Program-made: the position numbers and the translations under genes | The notes under the pieces: model-generated | What the model saw: only the letters and a program-made list of their open reading frames with translations | Database searches by the model: none | What the model was told of the DNA's origin: nothing | Part shown: positions 43,658 through 52,029 of the stretch, piece after piece | Layout of the letters: each line of letters begins with the position of its first letter | How positions within the stretch are numbered: the stretch's first letter is position 1 | From: Frateuria terrea | GTDB taxonomy: Bacteria > Pseudomonadota > Gammaproteobacteria > Xanthomonadales > Rhodanobacteraceae | NCBI RefSeq assembly: GCF_900115705.1 | Contig: NZ_FOXL01000011.1 | Span: 22,886 to 86,885, forward strand | Length of the DNA stretch: 64,000 bases | Direction of reading: 5' to 3'

Positions 43658-43677
43658 ACTTAGGTCAATACCTAAGT
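43658..43677. promoter_or_regulatory. Perfect palindromic operator of the arsR-SRPBCC operon
   Basis: ACTTAGGTcaatACCTAAGT is a perfect palindrome 34 bp upstream of the arsR start. Reading toward arsR, TTGACC inside the right part of the element is followed 17 nt later by CAGACT. These could be the -35 and -10 boxes, so a bound repressor would block polymerase. The 8-4-8 geometry is common for ArsR dimers. Confidence 0.7.
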
Positions 43678-43818
43678 TTTGTGAAGACGCCCAGGCCTCG
43701 CCGGGTCCCGGCCCCGCGAGCGGCCTCATGCCTGCGCCTCTCCACGCTACCGCGAGGGGTGGTTGGAACGGCGCGTAAACGGGTCATACATCGCTAGGCG
43801 CGTCCGGGCGCCGCCCCC

Positions 43819-45318
43819 TCACTGCGCCAGACGTTTCAGCTCCATGTGATAGGGCACGATCGCCATGCGATCTGCCGTCACGCGCCAGGCAACCGCCTCG
43901 CCCAAGAGCCGGTCGCCATCGCGGCGCACGTCGAGCGACAGCTTCTGCAGATGTTCGCGCTCGGCGTCCGGGGCCTCGATGACGCCGGTGGTATCGCCGA
44001 CCAGCCGCTTGTCGACCCGCCCCAGGCCGTCGACCCCGGCCGCGGGGGCCTGGCCGACGGCAAACGTCGCCTTGCCGTCCGGCCAGATGCGCAGGGCCAC
44101 CGGAATCGCCTTGCCCTGCGCGGTCAGGACGCCTTTCCACGCCCCGGCATACTCGCCCGCGGAATGCAGCGGAACCGGCTTCGGCGTCCCGAAGGAAAGG
44201 CCAGGCCATCCCGGCACCAGGCTGGCGACCAGCCGGTCCCTGACCTTGTCGATGAACTCCCGGTCCGCGCGGCTATTGCTGAGGACCACGCAGCCCACGT
44301 CGGCACTGGGCACCAGCACGAATTCGGAGCGGACGCCGCTTTGCCCGCCGGGGTTGCCGACCACGCGCGTGCCATCGGGACGCTTCCAGACATCCCAGCC
44401 CAGGGCGTAGTACTGCTCGGCCCAGATCGAACTCTGCGGCTCATGCAATTGGTCCAGTTCGTCATCGGAAAGAATCGGCGCCTGATCGACGCGGTGGTCC
44501 TTCAGATTGAACATCGCCCAGCGCGCAAGATCGTATGCGCTGGCATACACCCCACCCGAACCGGGGGTCGCGGTCACGTAGAACGCCATGGCATGGCCGT
44601 CGTCATCGTAGCGAACGGCGCGCGAGGGACGAGGCTTCGCGTCGGTCTCGAAGAAACTGTCCTTCATGCCCAGCGGCTGGAAGATATGCTTCTGCAGGTA
44701 GGCGCCGAAATCGTCGTGCGCGGTGCGCTGGACGATGTCATCCAGCACCTGGTAACCCAGGTTCGAATACTCGTAGTGCGTGCCTGGCCGCGCGACCAGA
44801 TGGCCGTAGTCGCGCAGCAACGCGTCCGTCGTAGGGCGCTGGACTTTCGCTCCCCGGGTGTACATCAGGAAAAACGAGGGCAGGCCCGACTTGTGCGAGG
44901 CGAGCATGCGCACGGTGGCTGCCGAGGTCGGCCCCTGGTCGTCGACGATCTTGTATTTGCCGAGGTAATCGTTCGCGGGCGCATCGAGCCGGATCTTGCC
45001 TGCCTTTACCAGCGTCATGATGGCGGCGGTAGTGAAGGTCTTGCTGGTGGAGGCAATCGAAAACGGGGTGTGCGCGGTGGCCTTCCGCCCAGCCTCACGG
45101 TCGGCCCAGCCGAACCCCTGTTCCCACACCACGTGCCCATGCTGGACGAGCGCGACGGAGACGCCGGTCAGACGTCCTGCGGCGATCTCGGCCTGGATGT
45201 CCTTGGCGATCCGCGCATACGTGGGGCCCGGGGCATCGCCGCCGGCGGCATGCGACGGCAAGGCCAGGGACGTGCCCAGCAGGACGAGGCTGGCAGCGAT
45301 CGTTCGCGCAAAGGACAT
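43819..45318 (-). CDS. Secreted serine hydrolase, class C beta-lactamase/PBP-like
   Basis: A 499-residue protein with a signal peptide (about 1-24). The S-x-x-K motif is S90-T-S-K93 in FSIASTSKTFTTAA, the Y-x-N motif Y184-S-N186 in HYEYSNLGYQ, and GNPGGQSGVRSEF holds the third motif region. The last 130 residues form an extra lipocalin-like beta domain. It belongs to the broad esterase/D-aminopeptidase/beta-lactamase group; antibiotic hydrolysis cannot be inferred. GGAGAG lies 8 nt before the ATG at 45318. The long upstream frame is not coding. Confidence 0.92.
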   Translation of the reverse strand: MSFARTIAASLVLLGTSLALPSHAAGGDAPGPTYARIAKDIQAEIAAGRLTGVSVALVQHGHVVWEQGFGWADREAGRKATAHTPFSIASTSKTFTTAAIMTLVKAGKIRLDAPANDYLGKYKIVDDQGPTSAATVRMLASHKSGLPSFFLMYTRGAKVQRPTTDALLRDYGHLVARPGTHYEYSNLGYQVLDDIVQRTAHDDFGAYLQKHIFQPLGMKDSFFETDAKPRPSRAVRYDDDGHAMAFYVTATPGSGGVYASAYDLARWAMFNLKDHRVDQAPILSDDELDQLHEPQSSIWAEQYYALGWDVWKRPDGTRVVGNPGGQSGVRSEFVLVPSADVGCVVLSNSRADREFIDKVRDRLVASLVPGWPGLSFGTPKPVPLHSAGEYAGAWKGVLTAQGKAIPVALRIWPDGKATFAVGQAPAAGVDGLGRVDKRLVGDTTGVIEAPDAEREHLQKLSLDVRRDGDRLLGEAVAWRVTADRMAIVPYHMELKRLAQ

Positions 45319-45688
45319 AGGCAAGGCTCTCCAGTGTGGCCAGGTCATCGCGATGCGCGGTTCCGCGCTTCCGCGATGGGATGCACCGGCCGGCCCAAGC
45401 GTTTGAACTCGACGCACGAGCCAGGTGTTCCTCCAGGCTACGCCCGAACCATCGCGGCCCTCCCGGCATGCCGCACGTGACGGTCGCCACGCGCTCGGTC
45501 GACAGGCAAGACCGGCCTGAACAGGGCTCCGTGCCCCGCGTCGGGGAGCGTGGTGACCGGCCAGGTCCAGCCACGTTCCCGGTGGCAAGGCCGAGGCTGT
45601 CTTCATCGCCGTTCGGCGCGCAGGTCACATCGCCCCGACCACAGGCATCGCAGTCTTGGGAACACGCAACGAGCGAGGAGCGGGCTTG
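45319..45688. other. Intergenic region with a short dispersed motif
   Basis: This 370-bp spacer lies between divergent genes. The stretch around 45437-45458 (GGCTACGCCCGAACCATCGC and flanks) recurs with two changes at 53843-53864. No gene is supported. Confidence 0.5.
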
Positions 45689-46174
45689 ATGGACACGCGA
45701 ACGAACGGCCACAGCAATCGCCCCGCGCCGGCCACACGGGCGCTGCTGACCGGCACCGTCGCGGGCCTCGCCTCGGCGGCTGCCTTGGCGCTGCTGGCCA
45801 AGGCCGAGGGCAAGGGCGCCTTGCAACCCATCAACGCGACAAGCCACTGGCTGCATGGCGACAAAGCAGCCGAGTGTGACCAGTTCGATGCCAGGCATAC
45901 GTTGGTCGGCCTGGCGACCCACCTTGCATCGGCCGTGTTCTGGGCGCTGCCCTTGGAGTACTGGCGGGCCAGCTACCGGCCCTCCTCCGCCGGCACGCTC
46001 TTGCGTGACGCCTGCATGACATCCGCGGTCGCTGCAGCGATCGACTACGGCCCCACGCCAAAACGCTTCACGCCCGGGTGGGAACTCGTGCTCAGCAAGC
46101 GCGCCCTGTTGGCGACCTATGGAGTACTGGCGCTTGGCTTAGCCTCGGGGGCAAGGCTCGCGCGGGCCAAGTGA
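45689..46174 (+). CDS. Predicted membrane protein of unknown function
   Basis: A 161-residue protein with hydrophobic segments at about 18-42 (LLTGTVAGLASAAALALLA), around 70-90 (TLVGLATHLASAVFWALPL), 103-118 and 138-155. Between the first two lies INATSHWLHGDKAAECDQFDARHT, a polar His/Asp/Cys-rich loop that looks conserved. I do not recognise a named family. GAGGAG lies 9 nt before the ATG. A hairpin follows downstream. Confidence 0.75.
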   Translation: MDTRTNGHSNRPAPATRALLTGTVAGLASAAALALLAKAEGKGALQPINATSHWLHGDKAAECDQFDARHTLVGLATHLASAVFWALPLEYWRASYRPSSAGTLLRDACMTSAVAAAIDYGPTPKRFTPGWELVLSKRALLATYGVLALGLASGARLARAK

Positions 46175-46217
46175 GACAAGTCAACCTGCGCCCGTTTCGC
46201 CAACCCCGTTTTCGTAA

Positions 46218-46235
46218 GCCTCGCGGGCGCGAGGC
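46218..46235. terminator. Hairpin between convergent genes
   Basis: GCCTCGCG and CGCGAGGC pair perfectly around a 2-nt loop, 44 bp after the membrane-protein gene. No T-run follows. It may also be a REP-like palindrome, as the adjoining sequence shares a 12-nt motif with another spacer. Confidence 0.45.
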
Positions 46236-46326
46236 CAGCTCACGGGACTCGGCAGACAGCCCACCAAACGGGCCAGAGACGCTTTGAAAACGCACTCTGA
46301 TCCGTGTTCTCGCACGTCGCCTGTCC

Positions 46327-46770
46327 CTACTGGCGATGCTTCCCTGCGACCTTCGGTTCCAGGCCGATCGGCAGTTCCACGGTGCCCGTGGACCGAATCG
46401 TATAAGTGCTGACGAAAGCGCAGGATTTCCGGATCACTCCCGGTGCGAAGCTTGTGTCAGCGAGCTGGCGCAGGGCTATCTTGTCGAAGAGCTTTCTCGG
46501 ATTGGCATATATCACCAGCGGTTCCACCGCCTTCCCCGAGCCGTCCAGATCATAAGAGACGATCACAGAGGCACCCTGGCCGCCGAATTCCTGGAATGCA
46601 GCAGCCAGGTCGTCCGCTATCGCTACTTGCGACTCGTGAACGATGTCTTCGCGGCAAGTCTGCCTTGCAAGAATGTCTGCCGGTATGGGGCCTGGATCTG
46701 ACGCAGGCGCGGTTGCACAGCCTGCGGCAAGGGCAACGATCACCAAAACGGGAAGTGCTGGAAATTTCAT
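46327..46770 (-). CDS. Lipoprotein with TonB-C-like domain
   Basis: A 147-residue protein with lipobox LAAGC (Cys18) and a mature domain whose VIVSYDLDGSGKAVEPLVIYANP and LFDKIALRQLADTSFAPG resemble the C-terminal domain of TonB-family proteins. There it would be a periplasmic interaction module rather than an energy transducer, since no Pro-rich linker or membrane helix is present. AAGGGG lies 5 nt before the ATG. The frame extends to 46848 without support. Confidence 0.8.
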   Translation of the reverse strand: MKFPALPVLVIVALAAGCATAPASDPGPIPADILARQTCREDIVHESQVAIADDLAAAFQEFGGQGASVIVSYDLDGSGKAVEPLVIYANPRKLFDKIALRQLADTSFAPGVIRKSCAFVSTYTIRSTGTVELPIGLEPKVAGKHRQ

Positions 46771-46881
46771 GGATTCCCCTTCCAACGTGGAGCCCGGATC
46801 AAGCGACCTTCGGGCAACCGACTCGAGAGGCGCACCTAAGAAGCGCATCCCAACCCTGTTTTTCGCACAGCGCCGCCCAGG

Positions 46882-47442
46882 CTAACCCGGCTCCACGGCC
46901 GCACTGGCCGGGCGCCGCCCGGGGCGTCCCATCAGCACGCCCAGCACCAACGCGACGGCCAGCACGCCGAACGCCATGCCCGTCGCCGGCTTGGCGACCA
47001 TCAGGTAGGCGATGCCTAGTGCCAGCAACGTATTCATCCAGCCCGCGCAGTGCGTGACCGGATCGTTCGCCAAGCGTGCCAGGTCCGGGCCGAAGGCACC
47101 TCCGGAAGCCTGCAGTGCCTGCTGCAATCGCCGCATGCGCGCACCGATCACGGCCGGGCCATTGACCGCCAGCAGCACGATGCCCGCCAGGCTCGCCTCG
47201 AGCCAGCCGGTGCGCCAGGCGAGTCCCTCGATGTGCACCATGTAGCCCCCGCTCGCCAGCAGTACCAGGATCGCCAGCGGAAACGTCACCGATACCTGGC
47301 GCACGAACCCGAGCCACTGGCTCGCGTCGGCCACGGTTCCCGCGTTGGCCAGGCGTTTCTGGCCGTGGTGTACCAGCGCCGAAGCGGCGAACGCCGCGAA
47401 CAGCGCGCACAGGTGCACGAACAACACTGTCGTAAAGAGCAT
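46882..47442 (-). CDS. DUF2269-like integral membrane protein
   Basis: A 186-residue protein with four hydrophobic segments (about 3-22, 53-73, 84-100, 140-178). LFVHLCALFAAFAASALVHHGQ and FPLAILVLLASGGYMVHIEGLAWRTGWL match the DUF2269 family's conserved His and Gly positions. The function is unknown; some relatives may bind haem or copper. GGAAAGGA lies just before the ATG at 47442. Confidence 0.78.
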   Translation of the reverse strand: MLFTTVLFVHLCALFAAFAASALVHHGQKRLANAGTVADASQWLGFVRQVSVTFPLAILVLLASGGYMVHIEGLAWRTGWLEASLAGIVLLAVNGPAVIGARMRRLQQALQASGGAFGPDLARLANDPVTHCAGWMNTLLALGIAYLMVAKPATGMAFGVLAVALVLGVLMGRPGRRPASAAVEPG

Positions 47443-47609
47443 CGTCCTTTCCCCCCGATGACAGGCCACCCCCGCGGCCGGTGAGGCCAGTGTTCCGCGA
47501 TCGGCCGGCCGTCGCAACCGATGCAGTCCGGGCGTGGCGCACTGGCCCTCCTGATTTTTCGAGGGGCGGAAGGACAGGCATCGCTGATCCTTATTGGCGC
47601 GATACACCT

Positions 47610-48041
47610 TCAGTTGATGATCTCTCCCATGCCCTCTTGGACGCGACGCCGCAGTTCGCCGATGAACTGCGCATCGTAGGGCTCCCAACATTCGAGCTCG
47701 CCCACGATCCGCAGCGGCGACGCGCTCCGATACGACCGCGTCGGGTTGCCGCGGAACTTTTTGTTCGTGACGTTTGGATCATCTTCGAAGCCTCCGGTCG
47801 GCGCGACGACGTAGACCCGCGGCCTTCCCGCGCCTCGCGCCATCTCCGCGGCGAGACCCGCTCCTTTGGGCACCGCCGTGAAATACACATGGTTCATGAC
47901 GATGCGATCGTCGTAATTGGAGGTGAACCCGGCCCTCAGCAGATCGCCGACCGAAAGATCGGCCCTCGTCCCATGGAAGAACGGCCCTTCCACCTGATGG
48001 CAGTTCTCAGCGGACACCGCAAACCACTCGTCGTCGTGCAT
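47610..48041 (-). CDS. arr: Rifampin ADP-ribosyltransferase
   Basis: A 143-residue enzyme of the Arr family. The opening FAVSAENCHQVEGPFFHGT, then GDLLRAGFTSNYDD, VYFTAVPKGAGLAAEMARG, VYVVAPTGGFEDDPNVTNKK and GNPTRSYRSASPLRIVGEL follow the Arr sequence almost block by block, including the NAD-binding H-G-T and the downstream Asp. Arr attaches ADP-ribose to a rifamycin hydroxyl and abolishes RNA polymerase binding. Chromosomal copies are usual in environmental bacteria. No mobile element is adjacent. Confidence 0.95.
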   Translation of the reverse strand: MHDDEWFAVSAENCHQVEGPFFHGTRADLSVGDLLRAGFTSNYDDRIVMNHVYFTAVPKGAGLAAEMARGAGRPRVYVVAPTGGFEDDPNVTNKKFRGNPTRSYRSASPLRIVGELECWEPYDAQFIGELRRRVQEGMGEIIN

Positions 48042-48342
48042 TGTCCGACCCGCCTCATGCCTGCTGCCCGATCGGCAGGCCGGCGATCCTAGGCTACGCA
48101 GCGAGCCTTGCCGCAAGTCCGGGTGGCTGATATAAATTGATGGTGGGAGGCGCAGTGCGCCTCCTTTTTTTGCGCGGTGCTCCCCCGCCAAGATCTGCCG
48201 CTCGCCAGCATGGGCCGACGCATTTCCGGCTCGAGCGACGAATCACCAACTGTGACGCCCTCACCCCTGTGTCGAATCGTGCCTCGCACGTTCGTCGTGA
48301 GGCGAATGCGGCCACTGGGGCCGCACGGTCACAGGACATGGC
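48042..48342. other. Intergenic region with promoter-like boxes and an orphan terminator
   Basis: This 301-bp spacer lies between divergent arr and the YciI gene. It holds TTGCCG at 48108, TATAAA at 48131 (17-nt spacing) and, directly after, the intrinsic terminator at 48146-48171. No reading frame lies between them. Confidence 0.6.
48146..48171 (+). terminator. Intrinsic terminator without an obvious gene upstream
   Basis: GGAGGCGC, loop AGT, GCGCCTCC, then seven T on the plus strand. It points toward the YciI gene but lies 172 bp before its start, so it is either a leader attenuator, the end of a very short RNA, or a transcription barrier. Confidence 0.85.
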
Positions 48343-48687
48343 ATGAGCAAGTACCTCATCTACTTCAACCAGGCGTGGGTCGGCGAGCACAGCGAGGCGT
48401 GGTTCGCCTCGCGCGGTCCGCTGGCACACGCGGTCGTGGACGATATGAAGGCGGCGGGCGTCTACGTGTTCGCCGGGGGCCTGGAGGAAGACCCGCAGGA
48501 CGCCTTCAGCGCGGATGCCACCGGCGGCACGCTGGCGTTCACCGGCGGTCCGTACGTGCGCAATCCCCAGTTCCTGGGCGGATTGACCGTGATCGACGTG
48601 GCCGACGAGCAGGCGGCCAGGCACTGGGCCGGCAAAGTGGCCGAGGCCTGCGGCTGGCCGCAGGAGGTCCGCCGGTTCAAGCCGTAG
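48343..48687 (+). CDS. YCII-domain (DGPF-type) protein
   Basis: A 114-residue ferredoxin-like protein. MSKYLIYFNQAWVG, DDMKAAGVYVFAGGLEED, TGGPYVRNPQFLGGLTVIDV and DEQAARHWAGKVAEACG are the conserved YCII blocks. Such proteins are often encoded with ECF sigma factors; none is seen here, though a 38-codon GTG frame follows. AGGA lies 7 nt before the ATG. Confidence 0.9.
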   Translation: MSKYLIYFNQAWVGEHSEAWFASRGPLAHAVVDDMKAAGVYVFAGGLEEDPQDAFSADATGGTLAFTGGPYVRNPQFLGGLTVIDVADEQAARHWAGKVAEACGWPQEVRRFKP

Positions 48688-48741
48688 GCGGATCAGGAGG
48701 CAGGCGCAGGTGGACGCCGCCTACCTGGAGCGACATGTGCC

Positions 48742-49053
48742 CTACATGCCAGCGGCGAGCCTTCCAGGCCATGCGGCGGAAGTGGTACCCCGTGCGGTCA
48801 GCGCGAAGGCACTGTGCGGCGCCTGATCGAGCCAACGCTGGCTGAGCCGGCCGGCCTCCTGCGAAGCGTCGAAGGCGACGAAATCGCTATGGATGATTTC
48901 GCTGAATGGCTGTTTGACGAAATGGCGTTCTAGGTCCGCCTTGAAGCGGGCTTCCAGCGCAGCAAGGCGGTGATGGTCGAGCGCATCACGCACCATGTCC
49001 AGGGTGACGGCCGGATCGTGGGTGTAATGGCTTGCGAAAAAGCACTCTGGCAC
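48742..49053 (-). pseudogene. Truncated DUF4034-like gene
   Basis: The 103-codon frame encodes PECFFASHYTHDPAVTLDMVRDALDHH and FVKQPFSEIIHSDFVAFD, then RLSQRWLDQAPHSAFALTARGT, which resembles the start of DUF4034/TPR-like proteins found in this group. The similarity stops at ARGT and the frame ends 17 residues later, where a complete protein would continue for 150 or more residues. No good start codon or ribosome-binding site precedes it. The remnant sits between the YciI and lipocalin genes. Confidence 0.55.
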
Positions 49054-49101
49054 TGCACTCAGGCTTCCGAGTCTCTAAGGCCGATCGGCCAGCGCACTGC
49101 T

Positions 49102-49599
49102 TCAGGCCGTGCGACGGCCTGTGTGGGGCGTATGGATGAGTGGGTCGAGCCGGTAGCCGAGCGACCGCGCGTACTGCAGAAAGGCCTCGCGCGTGCCGGC
49201 ATCCAGTTCGGGCTCGCGGTGGAGCAGCCACAGGTACTCGAAGTCCGGGCTGCCCACCAGGGCAGTGTGGTAGTCCTCGTCCACGCGCAGGATCCAGTAG
49301 TCGCCCTTGGTGAACGGGATCCACCGCAGCCCCTCGGGAAGAAAGGTCACTTCCAGCCGGCCGGGCTGGGCCGGGTCGACCACCCTCGCCTCCCCGACCG
49401 ATTCCTTCAGCTCGCCCTTGCCATCGCGGGCGCGGTTGTCCACCCGGATGGCGCCATCGGTTTGACGGGTATAGCTGGCGGTGATGTCGGTGTAGTCGGC
49501 CGGTTCGTGGCGCATCGGCAGGCGCGCTATCTCGTACCAGGTACCGAGATAGCGGGTGAGGTCGAGCGAGGAAACGGTCGGCGGCGGCTGGCGATCCAT
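49102..49599 (-). CDS. blc: Lipocalin (Blc-like), without signal peptide
   Basis: A 165-residue lipocalin. LTRYLGTWYEIARLPMRHE is the G-x-W motif of the first strand; TASYTRQTDGAIRVDNRA and FTKGDYWILRVDEDYHTALVGSPDFEYLWLLHREPEL match bacterial lipocalin strands. Bacterial Blc binds fatty acids or lysophospholipids at the outer membrane. Here no lipoprotein signal precedes the domain, so the protein may stay in the cytoplasm. AAAGGA lies 7 nt before the ATG. Confidence 0.93.
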   Translation of the reverse strand: MDRQPPPTVSSLDLTRYLGTWYEIARLPMRHEPADYTDITASYTRQTDGAIRVDNRARDGKGELKESVGEARVVDPAQPGRLEVTFLPEGLRWIPFTKGDYWILRVDEDYHTALVGSPDFEYLWLLHREPELDAGTREAFLQYARSLGYRLDPLIHTPHTGRRTA

Positions 49600-49848
49600 G
49601 GAATCGTCCTTTGGGGAAGAGGCCAACCTAGGCGCACCCGCATGAAGGGGCGGGCAATGCCGTGGGCGACATGGGCGATCGCAGCCCGGCAGGTCACCGC
49701 GGACCATCCGCAATCAGTCGAGAGCCGAGGGACGCGCGCTGGCCCCTTGTCTGCACGCCCCGCGGAAGGACGGCACTTCTGAATGCGACCCGCAGACAGC
49801 GCGATGAGCGGGACCAGCTTGTCTACGGTCTTGCATCTTGCACAGGCG

Positions 49849-50031
49849 TCAGCCACCGCCCTCGCCACCCGCCCGATTGCTCGCGCACGCCGCATGCCCA
49901 CACTCGCAGAACGGCCCCTCGACCCGGTCGGTGCCGGCGGCCTCGCGGCAGGAGTCGCTGCAGTACTGCTCGCCGCTGGAGACGGTGCATTGGCAGGCGG
50001 CGTGGCCGCAGCGGGTTTCGTTGTCGGGCAT
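49849..50031 (-). CDS. Small bacterial metallothionein (SmtA-like)
   Basis: A 60-residue, Cys-rich protein: CGHAACQCTVSSGEQYCSDSC and GPFCECGHAACAS contain nine Cys and two His arranged as in proteobacterial metallothioneins (C-x-C-x-V, Y-C-S-x-x-C, C-x-C-G-H). It would chelate zinc or cadmium in the cytoplasm. GGAG lies 8 nt before the ATG at 50031. Such short genes are easily missed. The C-terminus GGEGGG is a flexible tail. No SmtB-type ArsR gene lies nearby. Confidence 0.88.
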   Translation of the reverse strand: MPDNETRCGHAACQCTVSSGEQYCSDSCREAAGTDRVEGPFCECGHAACASNRAGGEGGG

Positions 50032-50488
50032 GGGCGTGTCTCCGTCAGAGCGGCCTTGCTGGCCGCGGAATGGGCCAGGCGCATCGCGCTTGCGTACCAG
50101 GTATCGGCGCTGGCAGAGGAACGCGGCAAGCCGGTTTCACAGGATGCGGCATTCGGGGTGAAAGCCGCGACCAGGAACCGCACAGCCGACATCACGGCAA
50201 CCGACCGCCCTACAGCCAGGCAGAAGGACGTTCGCGAGGGCTGGTTTGGTCGGACCGGGTACTGCACGCTTCCCGTGCCGCGTCCATGCTCGGTTTCCGT
50301 CGAGCCCTACTCTCGACTCAGCAACTCCTCTGCCACACGCTCTCCACGGCAAACAGCTCTTCCTTCATCGCGCTGCTGGCTGCCACGTGCCGGACGCTTG
50401 CCTGATGGCCGTACCGGGCCAGCTGCTTTAGATCTCGATGGCTGCCGTCTAAGATGCTTCCGGCAGTCCGAACCAAGGAGACGTGCAG
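50032..50488. other. Intergenic region between divergent genes
   Basis: This 457-bp spacer lies between the metallothionein and the sugar dehydrogenase. I see no zinc-operator-like palindrome of the SmtB type and no supported gene. Confidence 0.45.
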
Positions 50489-51712
50489 ATGATGAAGCTG
50501 GCAACCGGGGTTTTTCTTGCAGCGCTGCTGACCGGCGCCGCCCATGCGCAAACCAACGCGGGAGAACAGAAAACCGATCCCGGCCTCCCCTTCACCATGA
50601 CGAAGGTGGCGAGCTTCGATCTGCCCTGGCGCATCGCGTTCCTTCCCGATGGCCGCATGCTGGTGACCGAAAAGGTCGGCCGCGTCGACCTGGTGACCCC
50701 GCTAGGCGCCAAGACCGAAATTGCGGGCGTCCCGCCGAGCTACGTGGAAGGCCAGAACGGCATGTTGGGCGTCTTCCTCTCGCCCCATTACGCCACGGAC
50801 CACAGCGTCTACCTGACCTATGTCGCCCCGGGCGACTACGGCGGCGGACTGACGCTGGGCCGCGGCCGGCTGGTGCTGGATGATGGCAAGCAGCCCCGGC
50901 TGGACGGCTTCAAGGTGCTGTGGCGCCAGATGCCTAGCGGCAAGGGCGGCCAGGCCGGCGCCCAGATCGCCTTCTCGCCGGACGGCAAGTACCTCTTCCT
51001 CACGGTGGGCGACCGCCAGCGCTTCACACCCGCGCAGGATCCCAACCAGCCGGAAGGCAAGATCCTGCGGCTGACGCTGGACGGCAAGCCCGCGCCCGGC
51101 AACCCGTGGGCAGGCAAGGTCGGTGCCCGCACCATCCCGCTGATCGACCCGGCAGAGGACACCGAGAAAGCCAAGACGGCGCCGGTGGTCAGCACCTATA
51201 CGTTCCCCGGCCCCAACCTGACGCCGGCCGAAACCTGGGCCACCGGCTTCCGCACACCGTATGGCCTCGCCTTCGCTCCCGACGGCCGGCTGTGGGAACT
51301 GGAGCACGGCCCGCGCGGCGGCGACGAACTGAACCTGATTCAACGTGGCAAGAACTACGGCTGGCCGCTGGTCTCCTATGGGGTGAACTACAACGGTGTG
51401 TCCATCCCCAGCCCCGACACGCGCCCCGACCTCGCCAAGCCGGTGATCTACTGGGTGCCGGTGATCGCGCCGGGCAACCTGATGTTCTACAAGGGCAGCG
51501 CTTTTCCGCAATGGAACGGAAGCGCCCTGATCGGCGGCCTTGCCAGCGAAGCGATCGTTCGCGTCACGTTCGACGGCAAGGGCGGCGCAAAAGCGGTCCA
51601 GCGCTGGGACATCGGCAAACGCGTCCGCGATATCGAAGAAGCGCCGGACGGCTCGCTCTGGATGCTGGAAGACGCCGCACCGGGCGGCCTGTACCACCTC
51701 ATGCCGAAATAA
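50489..51712 (+). CDS. PQQ-dependent sugar dehydrogenase (soluble aldose dehydrogenase type), secreted
   Basis: A 407-residue protein: signal peptide (about 1-21, ending AHA), then a six-bladed beta-propeller. LPWRIAFLPDGRMLVTEKVGRV, GQNGMLGVFLSPHYATDHSVYL, GLAFAPDGRLWELEHGPRGGDELN (PQQ/calcium region) and GKNYGWPLVSYG are hallmarks of the GSDH/YliI family. It oxidises sugars in the periplasm and passes electrons to quinones or cytochromes. AAGGAG lies 9 nt before the ATG pair. Confidence 0.93.
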   Translation: MMKLATGVFLAALLTGAAHAQTNAGEQKTDPGLPFTMTKVASFDLPWRIAFLPDGRMLVTEKVGRVDLVTPLGAKTEIAGVPPSYVEGQNGMLGVFLSPHYATDHSVYLTYVAPGDYGGGLTLGRGRLVLDDGKQPRLDGFKVLWRQMPSGKGGQAGAQIAFSPDGKYLFLTVGDRQRFTPAQDPNQPEGKILRLTLDGKPAPGNPWAGKVGARTIPLIDPAEDTEKAKTAPVVSTYTFPGPNLTPAETWATGFRTPYGLAFAPDGRLWELEHGPRGGDELNLIQRGKNYGWPLVSYGVNYNGVSIPSPDTRPDLAKPVIYWVPVIAPGNLMFYKGSAFPQWNGSALIGGLASEAIVRVTFDGKGGAKAVQRWDIGKRVRDIEEAPDGSLWMLEDAAPGGLYHLMPK

Positions 51713-51774
51713 GCCTGTAACTCAGGTAGCCTCTCGAACTTGCCTGACCCCTTTCCAGAGCGGAACCGACCACC

Positions 51775-52029
51775 ATGGCCGAGCGCGAGTTCGACAACTA
51801 CCTTGCCCGCTCCGGCGCCACCCTGGAAGGCTCGCGCTACGCCGCCTGGCTCGCCGTCACGCCGCGAGGCCACGGCTTTCCCGCGTACTACGCCATTTGC
51901 GAGAACCGCAGCTTCCGCGACAAGGACGTCGCCGAAGCCGCCGCGGCCAAGGCGCTGGCCGACATGACGGGACTGGAGCCGGACGGCACGCCGATCTTCC
52001 CCGAGGACTACACCGGCTTCGACGACTAG
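51775..52029 (+). CDS. Small protein of unknown function
   Basis: An 84-residue acidic protein (AEREFDNYLARSGATLEGS... ending PEDYTGFDD). It has a basic-aromatic middle (RYAAWLAVTPRGHGFPAYYAI) that could be a single beta-alpha domain. I do not recognise a family. It begins 62 bp after the sugar dehydrogenase on the same strand and may share its transcript. The ribosome-binding site is poor, but codon use is like the neighbours'. Confidence 0.6.
   Translation: MAEREFDNYLARSGATLEGSRYAAWLAVTPRGHGFPAYYAICENRSFRDKDVAEAAAAKALADMTGLEPDGTPIFPEDYTGFDD

Noticed and set aside
48711..48827. 38-codon GTG frame after the YciI gene with AGGAGG upstream
   Set aside because: YciI genes are often followed by ECF sigma factors, but this frame stops after 38 codons and shows no sigma-factor motif.
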